From Clostridiales bacterium (GTDB lineage: Bacteria > Bacillota > Clostridia > Saccharofermentanales > DTU023), in the NCBI GenBank assembly GCA_004556925.1, contig SFFI01000006.1, positions 70,990 to 134,989 on the forward strand: a stretch of DNA of 64,000 nucleotides, written 5' to 3'. The notes beneath the pieces were generated by a model that was not told the DNA's origin, did no database searches, and was given only the letters and a program-made list of their open reading frames with translations. Every line of letters starts with the position of its first letter. Within the stretch, counting starts at the first letter, position 1. This document shows positions 1 to 7,580 of this stretch, piece by piece. Both the position numbers and the translations under genes were made by a program.

Positions 1-330
1 GTAGAGCTCGTAGGATCTTGGGCATTCCAGCCTTCACCAAAGCCAGATCCCAAACCTGAACCAAAGCCGGATCCCAAGCCCGAGCCTCAGCCTCAGCCTA
101 CTGTGAGCCAGACAATTCCTGAAGTGGTCATTCCTCACAGAGGATCGACACAAGAAGTCAAGATTGGGGGTAACACAGTTATCATCCGCCAGACCCAGCC
201 GACAGTTCAGCTACCGGCAACTCAAGCCCAAAGTTTGCCCAGAACGGGCCAAAGCAACAGCTTTGGCTGGAGTCTAGGCCTAGGCCTGGCCGGACTAGCC
301 CTTGCCATTGCGAAGAAAAAATTCTCTTAA
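1..330 (+). CDS. C-terminal end of an LPxTG cell-wall-anchored surface protein (5' truncated)
   Basis: The frame is open from the first base, so the gene begins outside the window; a GTG at 103 is only an internal codon. The visible part starts with a proline-rich wall-spanning stretch of alternating PKPDPKPEP units, then about 50 residues of linker. It ends in a complete sorting signal: LPRTG, a hydrophobic segment (FGWSLGLGLAGLALAIA) and a KKKFS tail. Class A sortases cleave such signals between T and G and link the protein to peptidoglycan. Nothing visible tells what the exported domain does. It is followed by a strong hairpin terminator. Confidence 0.85.
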   Translation, partial: VELVGSWAFQPSPKPDPKPEPKPDPKPEPQPQPTVSQTIPEVVIPHRGSTQEVKIGGNTVIIRQTQPTVQLPATQAQSLPRTGQSNSFGWSLGLGLAGLALAIAKKKFS

Positions 331-405
331 TCACACTGCTTGGCTTGGCTAGTTCAGGCTAACTAAGCCAACGCTCTGTATAAACAGCTTTAGTTTTAAA
401 AAAGC

Positions 406-436
406 AAAAGGCCCATGCATGAGGCATGGGCCTTTT
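406..436. terminator. Bidirectional intrinsic terminator
   Basis: A perfect 13-bp stem (AAAAGGCCCATGC paired with its complement, 5-nt loop) lies between the surface-protein gene and the oppositely oriented tRNA gene. On the minus strand it is followed by a T-rich run (TTTTGCTTTTTT), so it can end both transcripts. Confidence 0.85.
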
Positions 437-459
437 ATAAAATGATTTTGATATCATTA

Positions 460-551
460 TGGCGGAGGGAGTGGGATTCGAACCCACGGAGGGCTATAAA
501 CCCCCGCCGGTTTTCAAGACCGGTGCCTTCAGCCAACTCGACCATCCCTCC
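460..551 (-). tRNA. tRNA-Ser (anticodon UGA)
   Basis: Read on the minus strand, the acceptor stem GGAGGGA pairs with TCCCTCC, followed by discriminator G and an encoded CCA. The anticodon stem CCGGT/ACCGG encloses loop CTTGAAA, giving anticodon TGA. A long variable arm (GCGGGGG...CCCTCCGT region) and the T-loop GTTCGAATC are present, as expected for a class II serine tRNA of about 92 nt including CCA. It decodes UCA-type serine codons. Confidence 0.95.
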
Positions 552-623
552 AGCTTGTAGCGAGCTGCGCGATTGCCCTAGCAAAACTCGGCTTTAAAGC
601 TATCGTCGCAACTAAGCGTGTTA

Positions 624-652
624 AGTCTAAAATGTGAGGCCAGCTTTGTCAA
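624..652 (-). promoter_or_regulatory. Candidate promoter for tRNA-Ser
   Basis: On the minus strand a perfect -35 hexamer TTGACA (647-652) is followed after 17 bp by TAGACT (624-629). The predicted start near 617 is about 65 nt upstream of the mature tRNA end. The -10 box matches the consensus only partly. Confidence 0.5.
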
Positions 653-673
653 ACATGATTGTATTAACATAGT

Positions 674-1176
674 TTTGGTGGCAATCTGACAATTTCCTGT
701 ATTTGCCGCTAATGCCCCGTCTGGCTCCTTGCCTGCCATTGGTGGCAATTTGGCGGTTTCTTGCATTTGCCACCAATGAGAGAAATTTGATTTGGGTCGC
801 TACTGGTGGCAAAGGGTTAAAAAAGTCAAAATCCCGCCAATGAAAAAATTTACCAGCTTGGTCGATTGACTGCAAAACGGTGATTAAGTGAAAAAGCCAC
901 CATATTATTTTTCCCCATCTGGCTAGTCTTTGGCGGTAGAACGATCATTTCGCGGATTGCCACCAATATTATTTTCATCCGCTGACTAGTCATTGGTGGC
1001 AATCTGGCAATTTCGTGTATTTGCCGCTAATGCCCTGCCTGTCTCCTTGCCTGACTTTGGCGGCAATCTGGAGATTTCCTAAATCTGCCACCAATGTCCT
1101 GCCTGTCTCCTCGCCTGCCATTGGTGGCAATCTGCTAATTTCCTGAATCCGCCGCCAATCCCCCCCTGTCTGGCGG
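674..1176. repeat. Palindrome array A1: about eight tandem 64-bp units
   Basis: Left arms related to ATTGGTGGCAA start at 674, 738, 802, 865 (degenerate), 929, 992, 1056 and 1120, so every unit is 63 or 64 bp. Each unit also carries the inverted arm (TTGCCACCAAT type) about 31 bp further on, then a spacer such as CCTGCCTGTCTCCTTGCC. A ninth partial left arm lies at 1169-1176. Several arm changes (GGTGG to GGCGG) remain self-complementary or nearly so. No reading frame is supported here. The array sits between the divergent tRNA-Ser and DUF4342 genes. The same arms recur at 28158-28687. Confidence 0.9.
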
Positions 1177-1230
1177 AAAGTCTCATGAAATTCTAATCTT
1201 TTTTCGGGGTGTATTTTAATTTTTGTTCTC

Positions 1231-1236
1231 TACAAT
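1231..1236 (+). promoter_or_regulatory. Possible -10 element upstream of the DUF4342 gene
   Basis: TACAAT sits in the 16-base string TCTACAATAGCCTTAG, which occurs identically at 57773-57788 upstream of another gene. No good -35 hexamer is visible at 16-18 bp, so this rests on the -10 match and the recurrence. Confidence 0.35.
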
Positions 1237-1305
1237 AGCCTTAGAGCTTCTGGAAAGGGCCAAGACCTTAAATCAAACCTGAGCCCTAACCAGCAAGCCA
1301 GATGA

Positions 1306-1435
1306 GATCAACCAGAGAAGATCAACTAGAGTAGATCAACCAGAGAAGATCAACTAGAGTAGATCAACCAGAGAAGATCAACTAGATGAGATCAACTAGA
1401 GTAGATCAACTAGATGAGACCAACCAGAGTAGACC
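1306..1435. repeat. 14-bp tandem repeat, nine units
   Basis: Nine contiguous 14-base units of the form GATCAACYAGAGWA run without a phase break from 1306 to 1431, plus four bases of a tenth. They lie in the untranslated leader of the DUF4342 gene. The frame stays open through the repeat with an ATG at 1386, but that ATG lies inside a repeat unit and has no ribosome binding site. Confidence 0.9.
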
Positions 1436-1502
1436 GACAGGGCCACACTTAGGGCCACACATTAGGACACCACATTTAGAAACAAACATCCGGGAGGTAG
1501 TT

Positions 1503-2027
1503 ATGGAACATATTGAAATGGTGGAAAAACTTAGAGAACGTGTCAATGTCAGTTATGAAGAAGCCAAGGCGGCCTTGGAGGATAATAATTGGGACCTCTT
1601 AGATGCCATGGTTCAGCTGGAGCGGGAGGGCAAAATGCGGTATGAGTATTCTTCTGACTCCAGCAAGGAGGCAGAAACGGAAGCCCAGCACAAGAAGCGG
1701 GAAGAGCAAAAAGAAAAGGGTAAGACTGCTGTTAACTCTTTCTTTGAAGAGGTTAAGCGCTTGGTGATGAAGGCAAATGACCATAACTTGGTCATTTCCA
1801 AGGACAATAAGCAGATCATCGCGATTCCTATCTCTATTGTGTTGATCATTCTTTTGCTGACCCTTCCGGCTTTTGGGGCGATTGCCCTGGCAGCAGTAGT
1901 GTCTTACTTCTTCGGGATCCGGTATAGCATTAGTAAGGGGCAAAATGCTGTCCAGCAAACTAGGTCCCCGGAGGCAGAAGATTCAGACTGGGAATCTTCC
2001 AGCACGGACCAGGATTTAAGGGACTAA
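1503..2027 (+). CDS. DUF4342 (UBA-like) membrane protein
   Basis: The 174-residue product starts with a UBA-like helical segment (MEHIEMVEKLRERVNVSYEEA, then EEAKAALEDNNWDLLDA), the hallmark of DUF4342 proteins. A charged linker of about 50 residues follows, then two close hydrophobic segments (IPISIVLIILLLTLPAFGA and IALAAVVSYFFG) and an acidic tail. The role of the family is unknown. I chose the ATG at 1503 because GGGAGG precedes it and the conserved domain begins exactly there; the longer frame from 1386 would add 39 residues encoded by the 14-bp repeat and adjacent non-conserved DNA. It lies upstream of the two-component operon, separated by about 290 bp. Confidence 0.8.
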   Translation: MEHIEMVEKLRERVNVSYEEAKAALEDNNWDLLDAMVQLEREGKMRYEYSSDSSKEAETEAQHKKREEQKEKGKTAVNSFFEEVKRLVMKANDHNLVISKDNKQIIAIPISIVLIILLLTLPAFGAIALAAVVSYFFGIRYSISKGQNAVQQTRSPEAEDSDWESSSTDQDLRD

Positions 2028-2255
2028 GGTCTTAAGCTAACAAGGTTTTAAGGGAATAGAGCCTTAAGGCAAGAAAGGCCTAAAAGATTTAAGGGCATAA
2101 AAACCTAAAGGATACAGGTTGTAGGGCATACGGCAGGGAGCAAATAAGTGTAGGATGCCGCCCACGGGCCAGCAGAACCTTATCTAATTCAGTACAATAA
2201 GCGTAGGGACTCTGCTCAGAGAAGGGGGGAGCTCCTGCGCTTCTGTATCTATTAA

Positions 2256-2322
2256 GAGGAGGGCCAGATAATGAATAGGAGGAGGGGCAGATAATGAATA
2301 GGAGGAGGGCCAGATGACGAAG
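2256..2322 (+). repeat. Triplicated ribosome-binding-site unit before the response regulator
   Basis: Three near-identical 22-23 bp units, each AGGAGG followed by SCAGATAATGAATA or its start-codon variant, lie end to end (2256-2277, 2278-2300, 2301-2322). The third carries the true ribosome binding site and ATG of the response regulator. The first two create additional SD-plus-ATG pairs. Confidence 0.85.
2271..2317 (+). other. Two tandem 7-codon mini-ORFs coupled to the response regulator
   Basis: ATG at 2271 opens MNRRRGR ending with TAA at 2292-2294. The last A of that stop starts the next ATG (2294), which opens MNRRRAR and ends with TGA at 2315-2317, overlapping the response regulator ATG at 2314. 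All three starts have AGGAGG upstream. The arginine codons AGG-AGG-AGG also form the next ribosome binding site. Whether the peptides are made is not known; the geometry would permit termination-reinitiation coupling. Confidence 0.45.
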
Positions 2323-3000
2323 ATTCTCATTGTGGAAGATGAAGAAAAGATTGCCCGTTTTGTGGAGTTAGAGCTGAAACATGAAGGCTATGAGGTGGCC
2401 AAGGCGGGGGATGGCCGCAGGGGTCTGGAAATGGCCGAAAGCGGGGATTACGACCTAATCCTCTTAGATATCCTCTTGCCGGAGCTCAACGGTTTTGAGC
2501 TCCTTCGCCGCCTGCGGAAAAGTAGCGAGGTGCCCGTCATTATGCTAACTGCTAAGGACGAGGTCATGGACAAGGTGGCAGGCCTGGATATGGGGGCAGA
2601 TGATTATATCACCAAGCCCTTTTTTATCGAGGAGCTCCTAGCTCGAATCCGCACCATCCTCCGCAAGCAAAGCGCCAAAAGTCCCCAAAGCCAGGAAAAT
2701 TTGCTAACTTACGACAAACTCAGTATGGATCTGGCCCGCCATCAGGTGACTTATGATGGCCACAGCCTAGACTTATCGGCCCGGGAGTTTGATCTCCTCC
2801 ATTACTTCATGGACCACGCGGAACTCGTGGTTACCCGGGAACAAGTCTTGGAGGCTGTGTGGTCCTATGATTACCTAGGCGAATCTAATGTGGTAGATGT
2901 CTATGTCCGCTATCTGCGGCAGAAAATTGATGAAGTCTTCGGGGTCAAGCTCCTGCAAACGGTGCGGGGGGTGGGCTACACCCTGCGCCGGGAGGACTAA
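2314..3000 (+). CDS. OmpR/PhoB-family response regulator
   Basis: The 228-residue protein has an N-terminal receiver domain (residues 1-120) with the acidic pocket VEDE, phospho-acceptor D52 in LLDILLPE, T79 and K101 (ITKPF). A winged-helix Trans_reg_C domain covers about 130-226 (SAREFDLLHYFMDH, then VDVYVRYLRQKI and TVRGVGYTLR). It should bind DNA after phosphorylation by the kinase encoded next. The genes overlap by one base (TAATG), implying coupled translation. The downstream FtsX-type ABC exporter is the likely target, by analogy with resistance modules. The start is set by GGAGGAGGGCC upstream of ATG 2314. Confidence 0.95.
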   Translation: MTKILIVEDEEKIARFVELELKHEGYEVAKAGDGRRGLEMAESGDYDLILLDILLPELNGFELLRRLRKSSEVPVIMLTAKDEVMDKVAGLDMGADDYITKPFFIEELLARIRTILRKQSAKSPQSQENLLTYDKLSMDLARHQVTYDGHSLDLSAREFDLLHYFMDHAELVVTREQVLEAVWSYDYLGESNVVDVYVRYLRQKIDEVFGVKLLQTVRGVGYTLRRED

Positions 3001-4688
3001 TGGCAGACCACAAGGCACAAGATCCCAAGGCTACCAGGTCGGAGAAGCCTGCCGCGTCTGCCAGGTCTGAGAGACCTGCCTCGGCTACCAGGTCGGAGAG
3101 GCCTGGCACATCTGCCAGGGCTGCGAAGTCTGGCGCATCTGCCCGGGCTGAGAAGCCAGCTGCCAGTTTGGCCAGCCGGTTGAACCGTAACTTTTTAGGT
3201 CGGCTCTTAGGTGCCTATCTTTTCTTCGACCTGGTTATTTTGCTCCTTGTTGTAGGGACTGCGGCCTATCAGGCGGAGAAAGCCGCCCTGGGTGAGGCTT
3301 GGGATGTCCGTATGGGCCGCGACCTGGCGTATGCTGAGGATATGCCGGCCGGGCCTTTGCCCTGGTCTAAGAAATTGGCTTATTTAGAGTACCGGATCAC
3401 GCCGCGGAGGAAAGAGCAAGATCAACTGCGGAGCCAAGACCAAGATCAGCAAGGCGTGCAGCAGCAAGATCAGCAGAGCGTGCAGCCACAAGGGCAAGAG
3501 CGGGATCAGAAGCACGACCAAAACCAAGGGCAAGAGCGCGATCAGAAGCACGACCAAGACCAAGGGCAAGAGCGGGACCAGAGGCGTGAACAAGAGCAAG
3601 ATCAAAACCCAGGAGAGGCGGCAGAAAAGTCCTCTAGCATCGTGATCCCGGCTGGCCCTTTTGCCCAGACCGTCTACCGCAGCGGCCGGGTCCTCTTGAT
3701 CCTGGAATTTCTACATTTTGTCCGCCAGTATTTCAAGGGCAAGGCTGCCAATTATCGGATTTTGGAGGCCCCCTTGCAAGATATGGCCGACCAGGCCGAG
3801 CTTCTTTCCCAGTTTGACCTCCAGCAGGAGGCCTACCATGACATGGAAAATGCAATTGAGTCCCTGAGCCCCGCTACCCCTAATGCCAAGATTGAGATGG
3901 GGGACCCTAACCTGGAGGGCTTGGAGGACGCCATTAATGACCTCCTGGCCAGGACCCATGCGGTCTACCGCCAGCAAATCCGCTTTGTGTCGGACGCCTC
4001 CCATGAGCTCCGGACCCCGATTGCGGTTATCCAAGGCTATGCAGACCTTCTGGCCCGTTGGGGCAGGGAAGATGAGGCTGTCCTAGAAGAAGGCATTTCC
4101 GCCATCCAAGCAGAAACGAGCCAAATGAAAACCTTGGTAGAAGATCTGCTCTTTCTAGCCCGAGGGGATGCGGGCCGTAACCCCATGAATTTTGAGACCT
4201 TGGATTTAGCCCAGTTGGTCCAGGAGGCTGGGGAGGAGTACCAAATGCTGGACAGCCAGCACATCTGGCAGGTCCAGGCAGATCAGCCAGTCCTCGCCAG
4301 GGGTGACCGGAAAATGCTCAAGCAGGTCTTGCGGATCCTGGTAGATAATGCCATCCGCTACTCTCCCCCCCAGACTCACATCCAGGTCAAGGCCTTCCAT
4401 GTTGAAGGACAGAAGCCGGCTTTCTTGGTTCAAGATATGGGCGCGGGAATCCCCAGCGCAGACCTGCCCAAGATTTTTGACCGCTTCTACCGGTCGGACC
4501 CTGCCCGCAAGCGGGAGGGGGGAGGTACGGGCCTGGGCCTGTCTATCGCCAAATGGATCGTGGACCAGCATCAAGGACATTTTGTGGTCCTCTCGCGGGA
4601 AGACCTGGGTACCCGGATCACGGTCGTCTTGCCCGAGTGTCGAGCAGAAGAGCCGTCAGACAATCTAGCGACTATTTCAGAGGAATGA
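3000..4688 (+). CDS. Membrane sensor histidine kinase with repeat-rich sensor region
   Basis: The 562-residue kinase starts with about 55 cytoplasmic residues of repeated RSE(K/R)P-type units. One clear transmembrane helix follows at 68-90, with a weak second hydrophobic stretch near 226-241. Between them lies a low-complexity Q/D/E/R insert (about 140-205), encoded by a 36-bp repeat starting at 3492, 3528 and 3564. The catalytic core is canonical: H335 in SDASHELRTPI, an N box (VDNAIRYSPP), DMGAGIP and GGGTGLGLSIA. It lacks the very short sensor and kinase core style of BceS, so it is a general PhoR/ResE-like HisKA kinase. It should phosphorylate D52 of the regulator. The length and repeats of the sensor segment are unusual. 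Confidence 0.9.
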   Translation: MADHKAQDPKATRSEKPAASARSERPASATRSERPGTSARAAKSGASARAEKPAASLASRLNRNFLGRLLGAYLFFDLVILLLVVGTAAYQAEKAALGEAWDVRMGRDLAYAEDMPAGPLPWSKKLAYLEYRITPRRKEQDQLRSQDQDQQGVQQQDQQSVQPQGQERDQKHDQNQGQERDQKHDQDQGQERDQRREQEQDQNPGEAAEKSSSIVIPAGPFAQTVYRSGRVLLILEFLHFVRQYFKGKAANYRILEAPLQDMADQAELLSQFDLQQEAYHDMENAIESLSPATPNAKIEMGDPNLEGLEDAINDLLARTHAVYRQQIRFVSDASHELRTPIAVIQGYADLLARWGREDEAVLEEGISAIQAETSQMKTLVEDLLFLARGDAGRNPMNFETLDLAQLVQEAGEEYQMLDSQHIWQVQADQPVLARGDRKMLKQVLRILVDNAIRYSPPQTHIQVKAFHVEGQKPAFLVQDMGAGIPSADLPKIFDRFYRSDPARKREGGGTGLGLSIAKWIVDQHQGHFVVLSREDLGTRITVVLPECRAEEPSDNLATISEE

Positions 4689-4759
4689 CAGGAGGAATTC
4701 CAGGAGAAATGCCAGAAGAAATTCCAGGAGAAATGATAGGAGTAATAACAGGAGAATGA
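4685..4759 (+). CDS. Possible 24-residue coupled small ORF
   Basis: ATG at 4685 overlaps the kinase stop (ATGA), and the frame runs 24 codons to TGA. The DNA is a short repeat of GGAGGAATTCCAGGAGAAAT-like segments, so the peptide is internally repetitive (GGIPGEMPEEIPGEM). Its several GGAGAAATG strings look like repeated ribosome binding sites. No homology is recognised. It may be a real microprotein or only a repeat by-product. Confidence 0.3.
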   Translation: MTGGIPGEMPEEIPGEMIGVITGE

Positions 4760-4776
4760 CAAATTAAGAAGAAGGC

Positions 4777-4828
4777 TTGCAATTTAGCTGTACTATGAGT
4801 ATTATCCGTATTAAGATCACTAGTACAG
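4777..4828 (+). promoter_or_regulatory. Promoter and inverted-repeat operator before the ABC exporter genes
   Basis: TTGCAA (4777-4782), a 17-bp spacer and TATTAT (4800-4805) form a good promoter. An 8-bp inverted repeat CTGTACTA (4788-4795) / TAGTACAG (4821-4828) brackets the -10 box. This suggests that the exporter pair has its own regulated promoter in addition to read-through from the kinase. The response regulator is one candidate binder, but the arms are inverted rather than the direct repeats usual for OmpR-family proteins. Confidence 0.55.
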
Positions 4829-4846
4829 AAGGAGCAGAGACAGCAG

Positions 4847-5629
4847 ATGACTCTATTGCAAGTCCAAGACCTCAGGAAGGTCTATAAAAGTAAATTAGGG
4901 GGCAAGGACGTAGAAGCCCTGCGCCGGGTCAATTTCCAGGTAGAAAAAGGCGAGTTTGTCGCCATCATGGGGGATTCTGGTTCCGGTAAGACGACCTTGC
5001 TCAATATCATCGCCTCTTTAGACCGGCCTAGTGCGGGCAAGGTTATTATCTCCGGCCAAGATTTAACGGCCCTCTCCGATCAAGATTTGACCAGATTTCG
5101 AAGGGAACGCCTGGGATTTGTCTTTCAAGACTTTAAGCTTTTAGATAGCTTTAATTTGGCAGATAATATTCTCCTGCCCCTCGTTTTAGCCAAAGCCCCC
5201 CTCAAGGAAATGCAGGCCCGCTTACAGTTTTTAGCCTCCAATTTGGGCTTACAGGACTTGCTCAACAAGTATCCCTTTGAGCTGTCCGGCGGGGAGAAGC
5301 AGCGGGGAGCGATTGCCCGGGCCCTGATCACCAAGCCGGATTTGGTCCTGGCAGATGAGCCTACCGGGCAATTGGACTCTTTTAATGCCCAGGAAATCCT
5401 GGATAGCTTTGCGGCCATTGGGGCCCAGGGGCAAACCATCCTCATGGTAACCCACTCGGCTAAAGCGGCGGCGGAGGCCGGCCGCGTCCTCTTTATCCGG
5501 GATGGGGTGGTCTTTGCGGAGCTTGTCCGTGCAGGCAAGTCTCACTTAGAGCAAATGGAGGCCATTTCCCAACTTATGGCCCAGTCCAGCCGTCGGGCTC
5601 CTGTCCCTAGCCACGCTCAAGCACGCTAA
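4847..5629 (+). CDS. ABC exporter ATPase (MacB/BceA-like)
   Basis: The 260-residue nucleotide-binding subunit has Walker A (GDSGSGKTT, about residues 42-50), a Q-loop (FVFQDFKLL), signature LSGGEKQR, Walker B (LVLADEPTGQLD) and an H-loop (MVTHS). Sequence style and length fit the MacB/LolD/BceA group, which partners with FtsX-fold permeases. The permease gene follows after 12 bp with its own ribosome binding site. With the upstream two-component system the set resembles peptide-sensing and detoxification modules (BceAB, VraFG), although the kinase is not BceS-like. A substrate cannot be read from the sequence. Confidence 0.9.
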   Translation: MTLLQVQDLRKVYKSKLGGKDVEALRRVNFQVEKGEFVAIMGDSGSGKTTLLNIIASLDRPSAGKVIISGQDLTALSDQDLTRFRRERLGFVFQDFKLLDSFNLADNILLPLVLAKAPLKEMQARLQFLASNLGLQDLLNKYPFELSGGEKQRGAIARALITKPDLVLADEPTGQLDSFNAQEILDSFAAIGAQGQTILMVTHSAKAAAEAGRVLFIRDGVVFAELVRAGKSHLEQMEAISQLMAQSSRRAPVPSHAQAR

Positions 5630-5641
5630 AGGAGTGAGGCA

Positions 5642-7444
5642 ATGGGTTATAAACTTTCCAGCAAACTCTTGTGGGACCAGGTCAAGAGCAACCGCAATAT
5701 CTACCTGCCCACCTTCATCATGGGCAGCATCCTCATGGCCCTGGTCTATATCATTTTTGCCATGGGTGATATGATCGCTAGCAGCCACGGCTTCGTAGGC
5801 TACCGGTCACTCGGGACGGTCTTTAAGACCCTTACCTATGTTTTTGCCATCATCTCTTTTGCGGTCTTTTTCTATCTCAATGCTTTCCTGGCTAAGCGCC
5901 GGTCACTCTCCTACGGCCTGTACGGCGTTTTAGGCCTGGGCAAGCGGGACCTGATCAAGCTGAATTTTTTAGAGTGCCTGGGCCTTTGTTTCAGCATTAG
6001 CCTTTTGGGCTCAATTTTGGGTTTTGCTTTGGGCCGCCTGGCTTTTGCAGGCCTCCTTGCCCTTACCCACCTGGATGATTACCTCAAAATTAGCTACCAA
6101 TTCTCGTGGGCGGCCCTGCGCCAAGCCTGGCTGCTCTTTGCCTGTATCTTCCTAGCGATTTTTCTCTTTAATAGTTTTACCATCCTAAAAGCCAAACTCC
6201 GGGACCTCCTCGACGGGCCAGAAACTGGGGAGCGGGAGCCCAAGGCCAAGTGGCTGCTTTCTATCCTTTCGTTGGGCCTTTTACTGGGGGCCTACTACCT
6301 GGCCAACCAGAACTTGGACCCCATAGACGCCATCAAGGTTTTCTTTCCGGCAGTCCTCATGGTGATTGTGGGCACCTATGGGGTCTTTATGGCTGTGACC
6401 ATTTTCCTCCTCAAGGCCTTAAAGCGTAACAAGCACCTTTACTACAAGCCCCGGCCCTTTATCAATATCTCCAACCTCTTATTCCGGATGAAGGCCAACG
6501 CGGCGGGTCTAGCGACCATTTCTATCCTCTTTACCTGCGCTTTCTTGACCTTTTCTACGACTTCTACCCTTTATTGGGGGGTGGCCAAGAATATTGAAGG
6601 ATCCATGCCGCGGGAGATGGTTTTTGATCAACATCTCAACTTAACTGCTCAGGGGGACAAAAGCCTGCGTGAACAGGTATTGGACCGGGTTCTGCCTGAT
6701 TTACCGTCTTGGAACCAGGCCCAGGCCGCAAAACAAGGTTACACCCTGCAAAATGAACTCCTGGATGTACTCTATGCAGAGGACACGGGTATGGTTACTC
6801 ATTCGCTAGATGTAGCAGAAACCGGACAAGCTGGCCAGACCTATCACCTGGTTTACCGCTATGCCTTTGATATGCCAGGTCTGAACTTAGACGAGCGCCA
6901 AGCCTATTTCGCGGCCTTTTATGGAGAAGGTTCGCCCCTGACTAAGTTGCGGTCTGAAGAGGACTCTGCCTCAATTTTGCAGCCCCTCTATTCCAATATT
7001 TCAGACCGTGAAGAAATGCAGCAAGACCTCTGGTCTAGTATGGGGACCCTCTTATTCATCGGCCTCTACTTTATTCTGTTTTTCCTCTTGGTTTCCGGCT
7101 TGGTGGTTTATTTTAAACAGCTGAACGAGGCCTATGCCGACCGCAAGAACTTTGTTATTCTCCAGGAATTAGGCCTGGATCAGGGCCAGGTCAAGTCGAC
7201 GATCCGGACCCAAATCCTCATCATGTTCTTCCTGCCCCTGGCCTTCTCTGTCCTCAATGTTATTGCCTCTTACAAGATCCTAAATACCCTGCTTCAGGCC
7301 CTGGGCACCCAGATTCTGGACGGCCGCTTCTTCCTGAAAATGTCAGTGGTTTCCGTCCTGGTTTTCACCCTGATCTACCTCCTGATTTACCAGGCAACGG
7401 CTCATGTCTACTACCGCATTGTCCATAGAGAAGCAGTGAGCTGA
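5642..7444 (+). CDS. FtsX-type ABC exporter permease (BceB-like)
   Basis: The 600-residue membrane protein has about ten hydrophobic segments. An N-terminal helix is followed by a three-helix FtsX unit near residues 55-170 (FAVFFYLNAFLAKRRSLSYG and the region after it), then central helices, then a soluble extracellular region at about 315-460. A second FtsX unit (LFIGLYFILFFLLVSGLVVY onward) closes the protein. This topology with an extracellular domain between helices 7 and 8 is typical of BceB/VraG permeases, which bind and remove cell-wall-active peptides or free their lipid II targets. The external domain here looks somewhat shorter than in classical BceB. Function is inferred from topology and operon context. 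Confidence 0.85.
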   Translation: MGYKLSSKLLWDQVKSNRNIYLPTFIMGSILMALVYIIFAMGDMIASSHGFVGYRSLGTVFKTLTYVFAIISFAVFFYLNAFLAKRRSLSYGLYGVLGLGKRDLIKLNFLECLGLCFSISLLGSILGFALGRLAFAGLLALTHLDDYLKISYQFSWAALRQAWLLFACIFLAIFLFNSFTILKAKLRDLLDGPETGEREPKAKWLLSILSLGLLLGAYYLANQNLDPIDAIKVFFPAVLMVIVGTYGVFMAVTIFLLKALKRNKHLYYKPRPFINISNLLFRMKANAAGLATISILFTCAFLTFSTTSTLYWGVAKNIEGSMPREMVFDQHLNLTAQGDKSLREQVLDRVLPDLPSWNQAQAAKQGYTLQNELLDVLYAEDTGMVTHSLDVAETGQAGQTYHLVYRYAFDMPGLNLDERQAYFAAFYGEGSPLTKLRSEEDSASILQPLYSNISDREEMQQDLWSSMGTLLFIGLYFILFFLLVSGLVVYFKQLNEAYADRKNFVILQELGLDQGQVKSTIRTQILIMFFLPLAFSVLNVIASYKILNTLLQALGTQILDGRFFLKMSVVSVLVFTLIYLLIYQATAHVYYRIVHREAVS

Positions 7445-7503
7445 TATTTAGGAGAAATAGTGAGCTAATACCCAGCCGCCTAGATACGCGTAGGCCAAAA
7501 ATC

Positions 7504-7531
7504 AAGCCAGCCAAGGAAACTTGGCTGGCTT
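7504..7531. terminator. Terminator between convergent genes
   Basis: A perfect 12-bp stem (AAGCCAGCCAAG with its complement, GAAA loop) lies between the permease stop and the stop of the minus-strand symporter gene. The minus strand continues GATTTTTGG, so it best fits termination of the symporter transcript, probably in both directions. Confidence 0.8.
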
Positions 7532-7580
7532 ATTTGGATGATAGCTAGATTTGCCTAGGCTGTCCGCCTGTTGAAGACCC

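Noticed and set aside
2314..7444. Strict BceRS-BceAB assignment
   Set aside because: The kinase has a long N-terminus, a large repeat-rich sensor segment and a general HisKA core, unlike the short intramembrane-sensing BceS; only the exporter half is BceAB-like.
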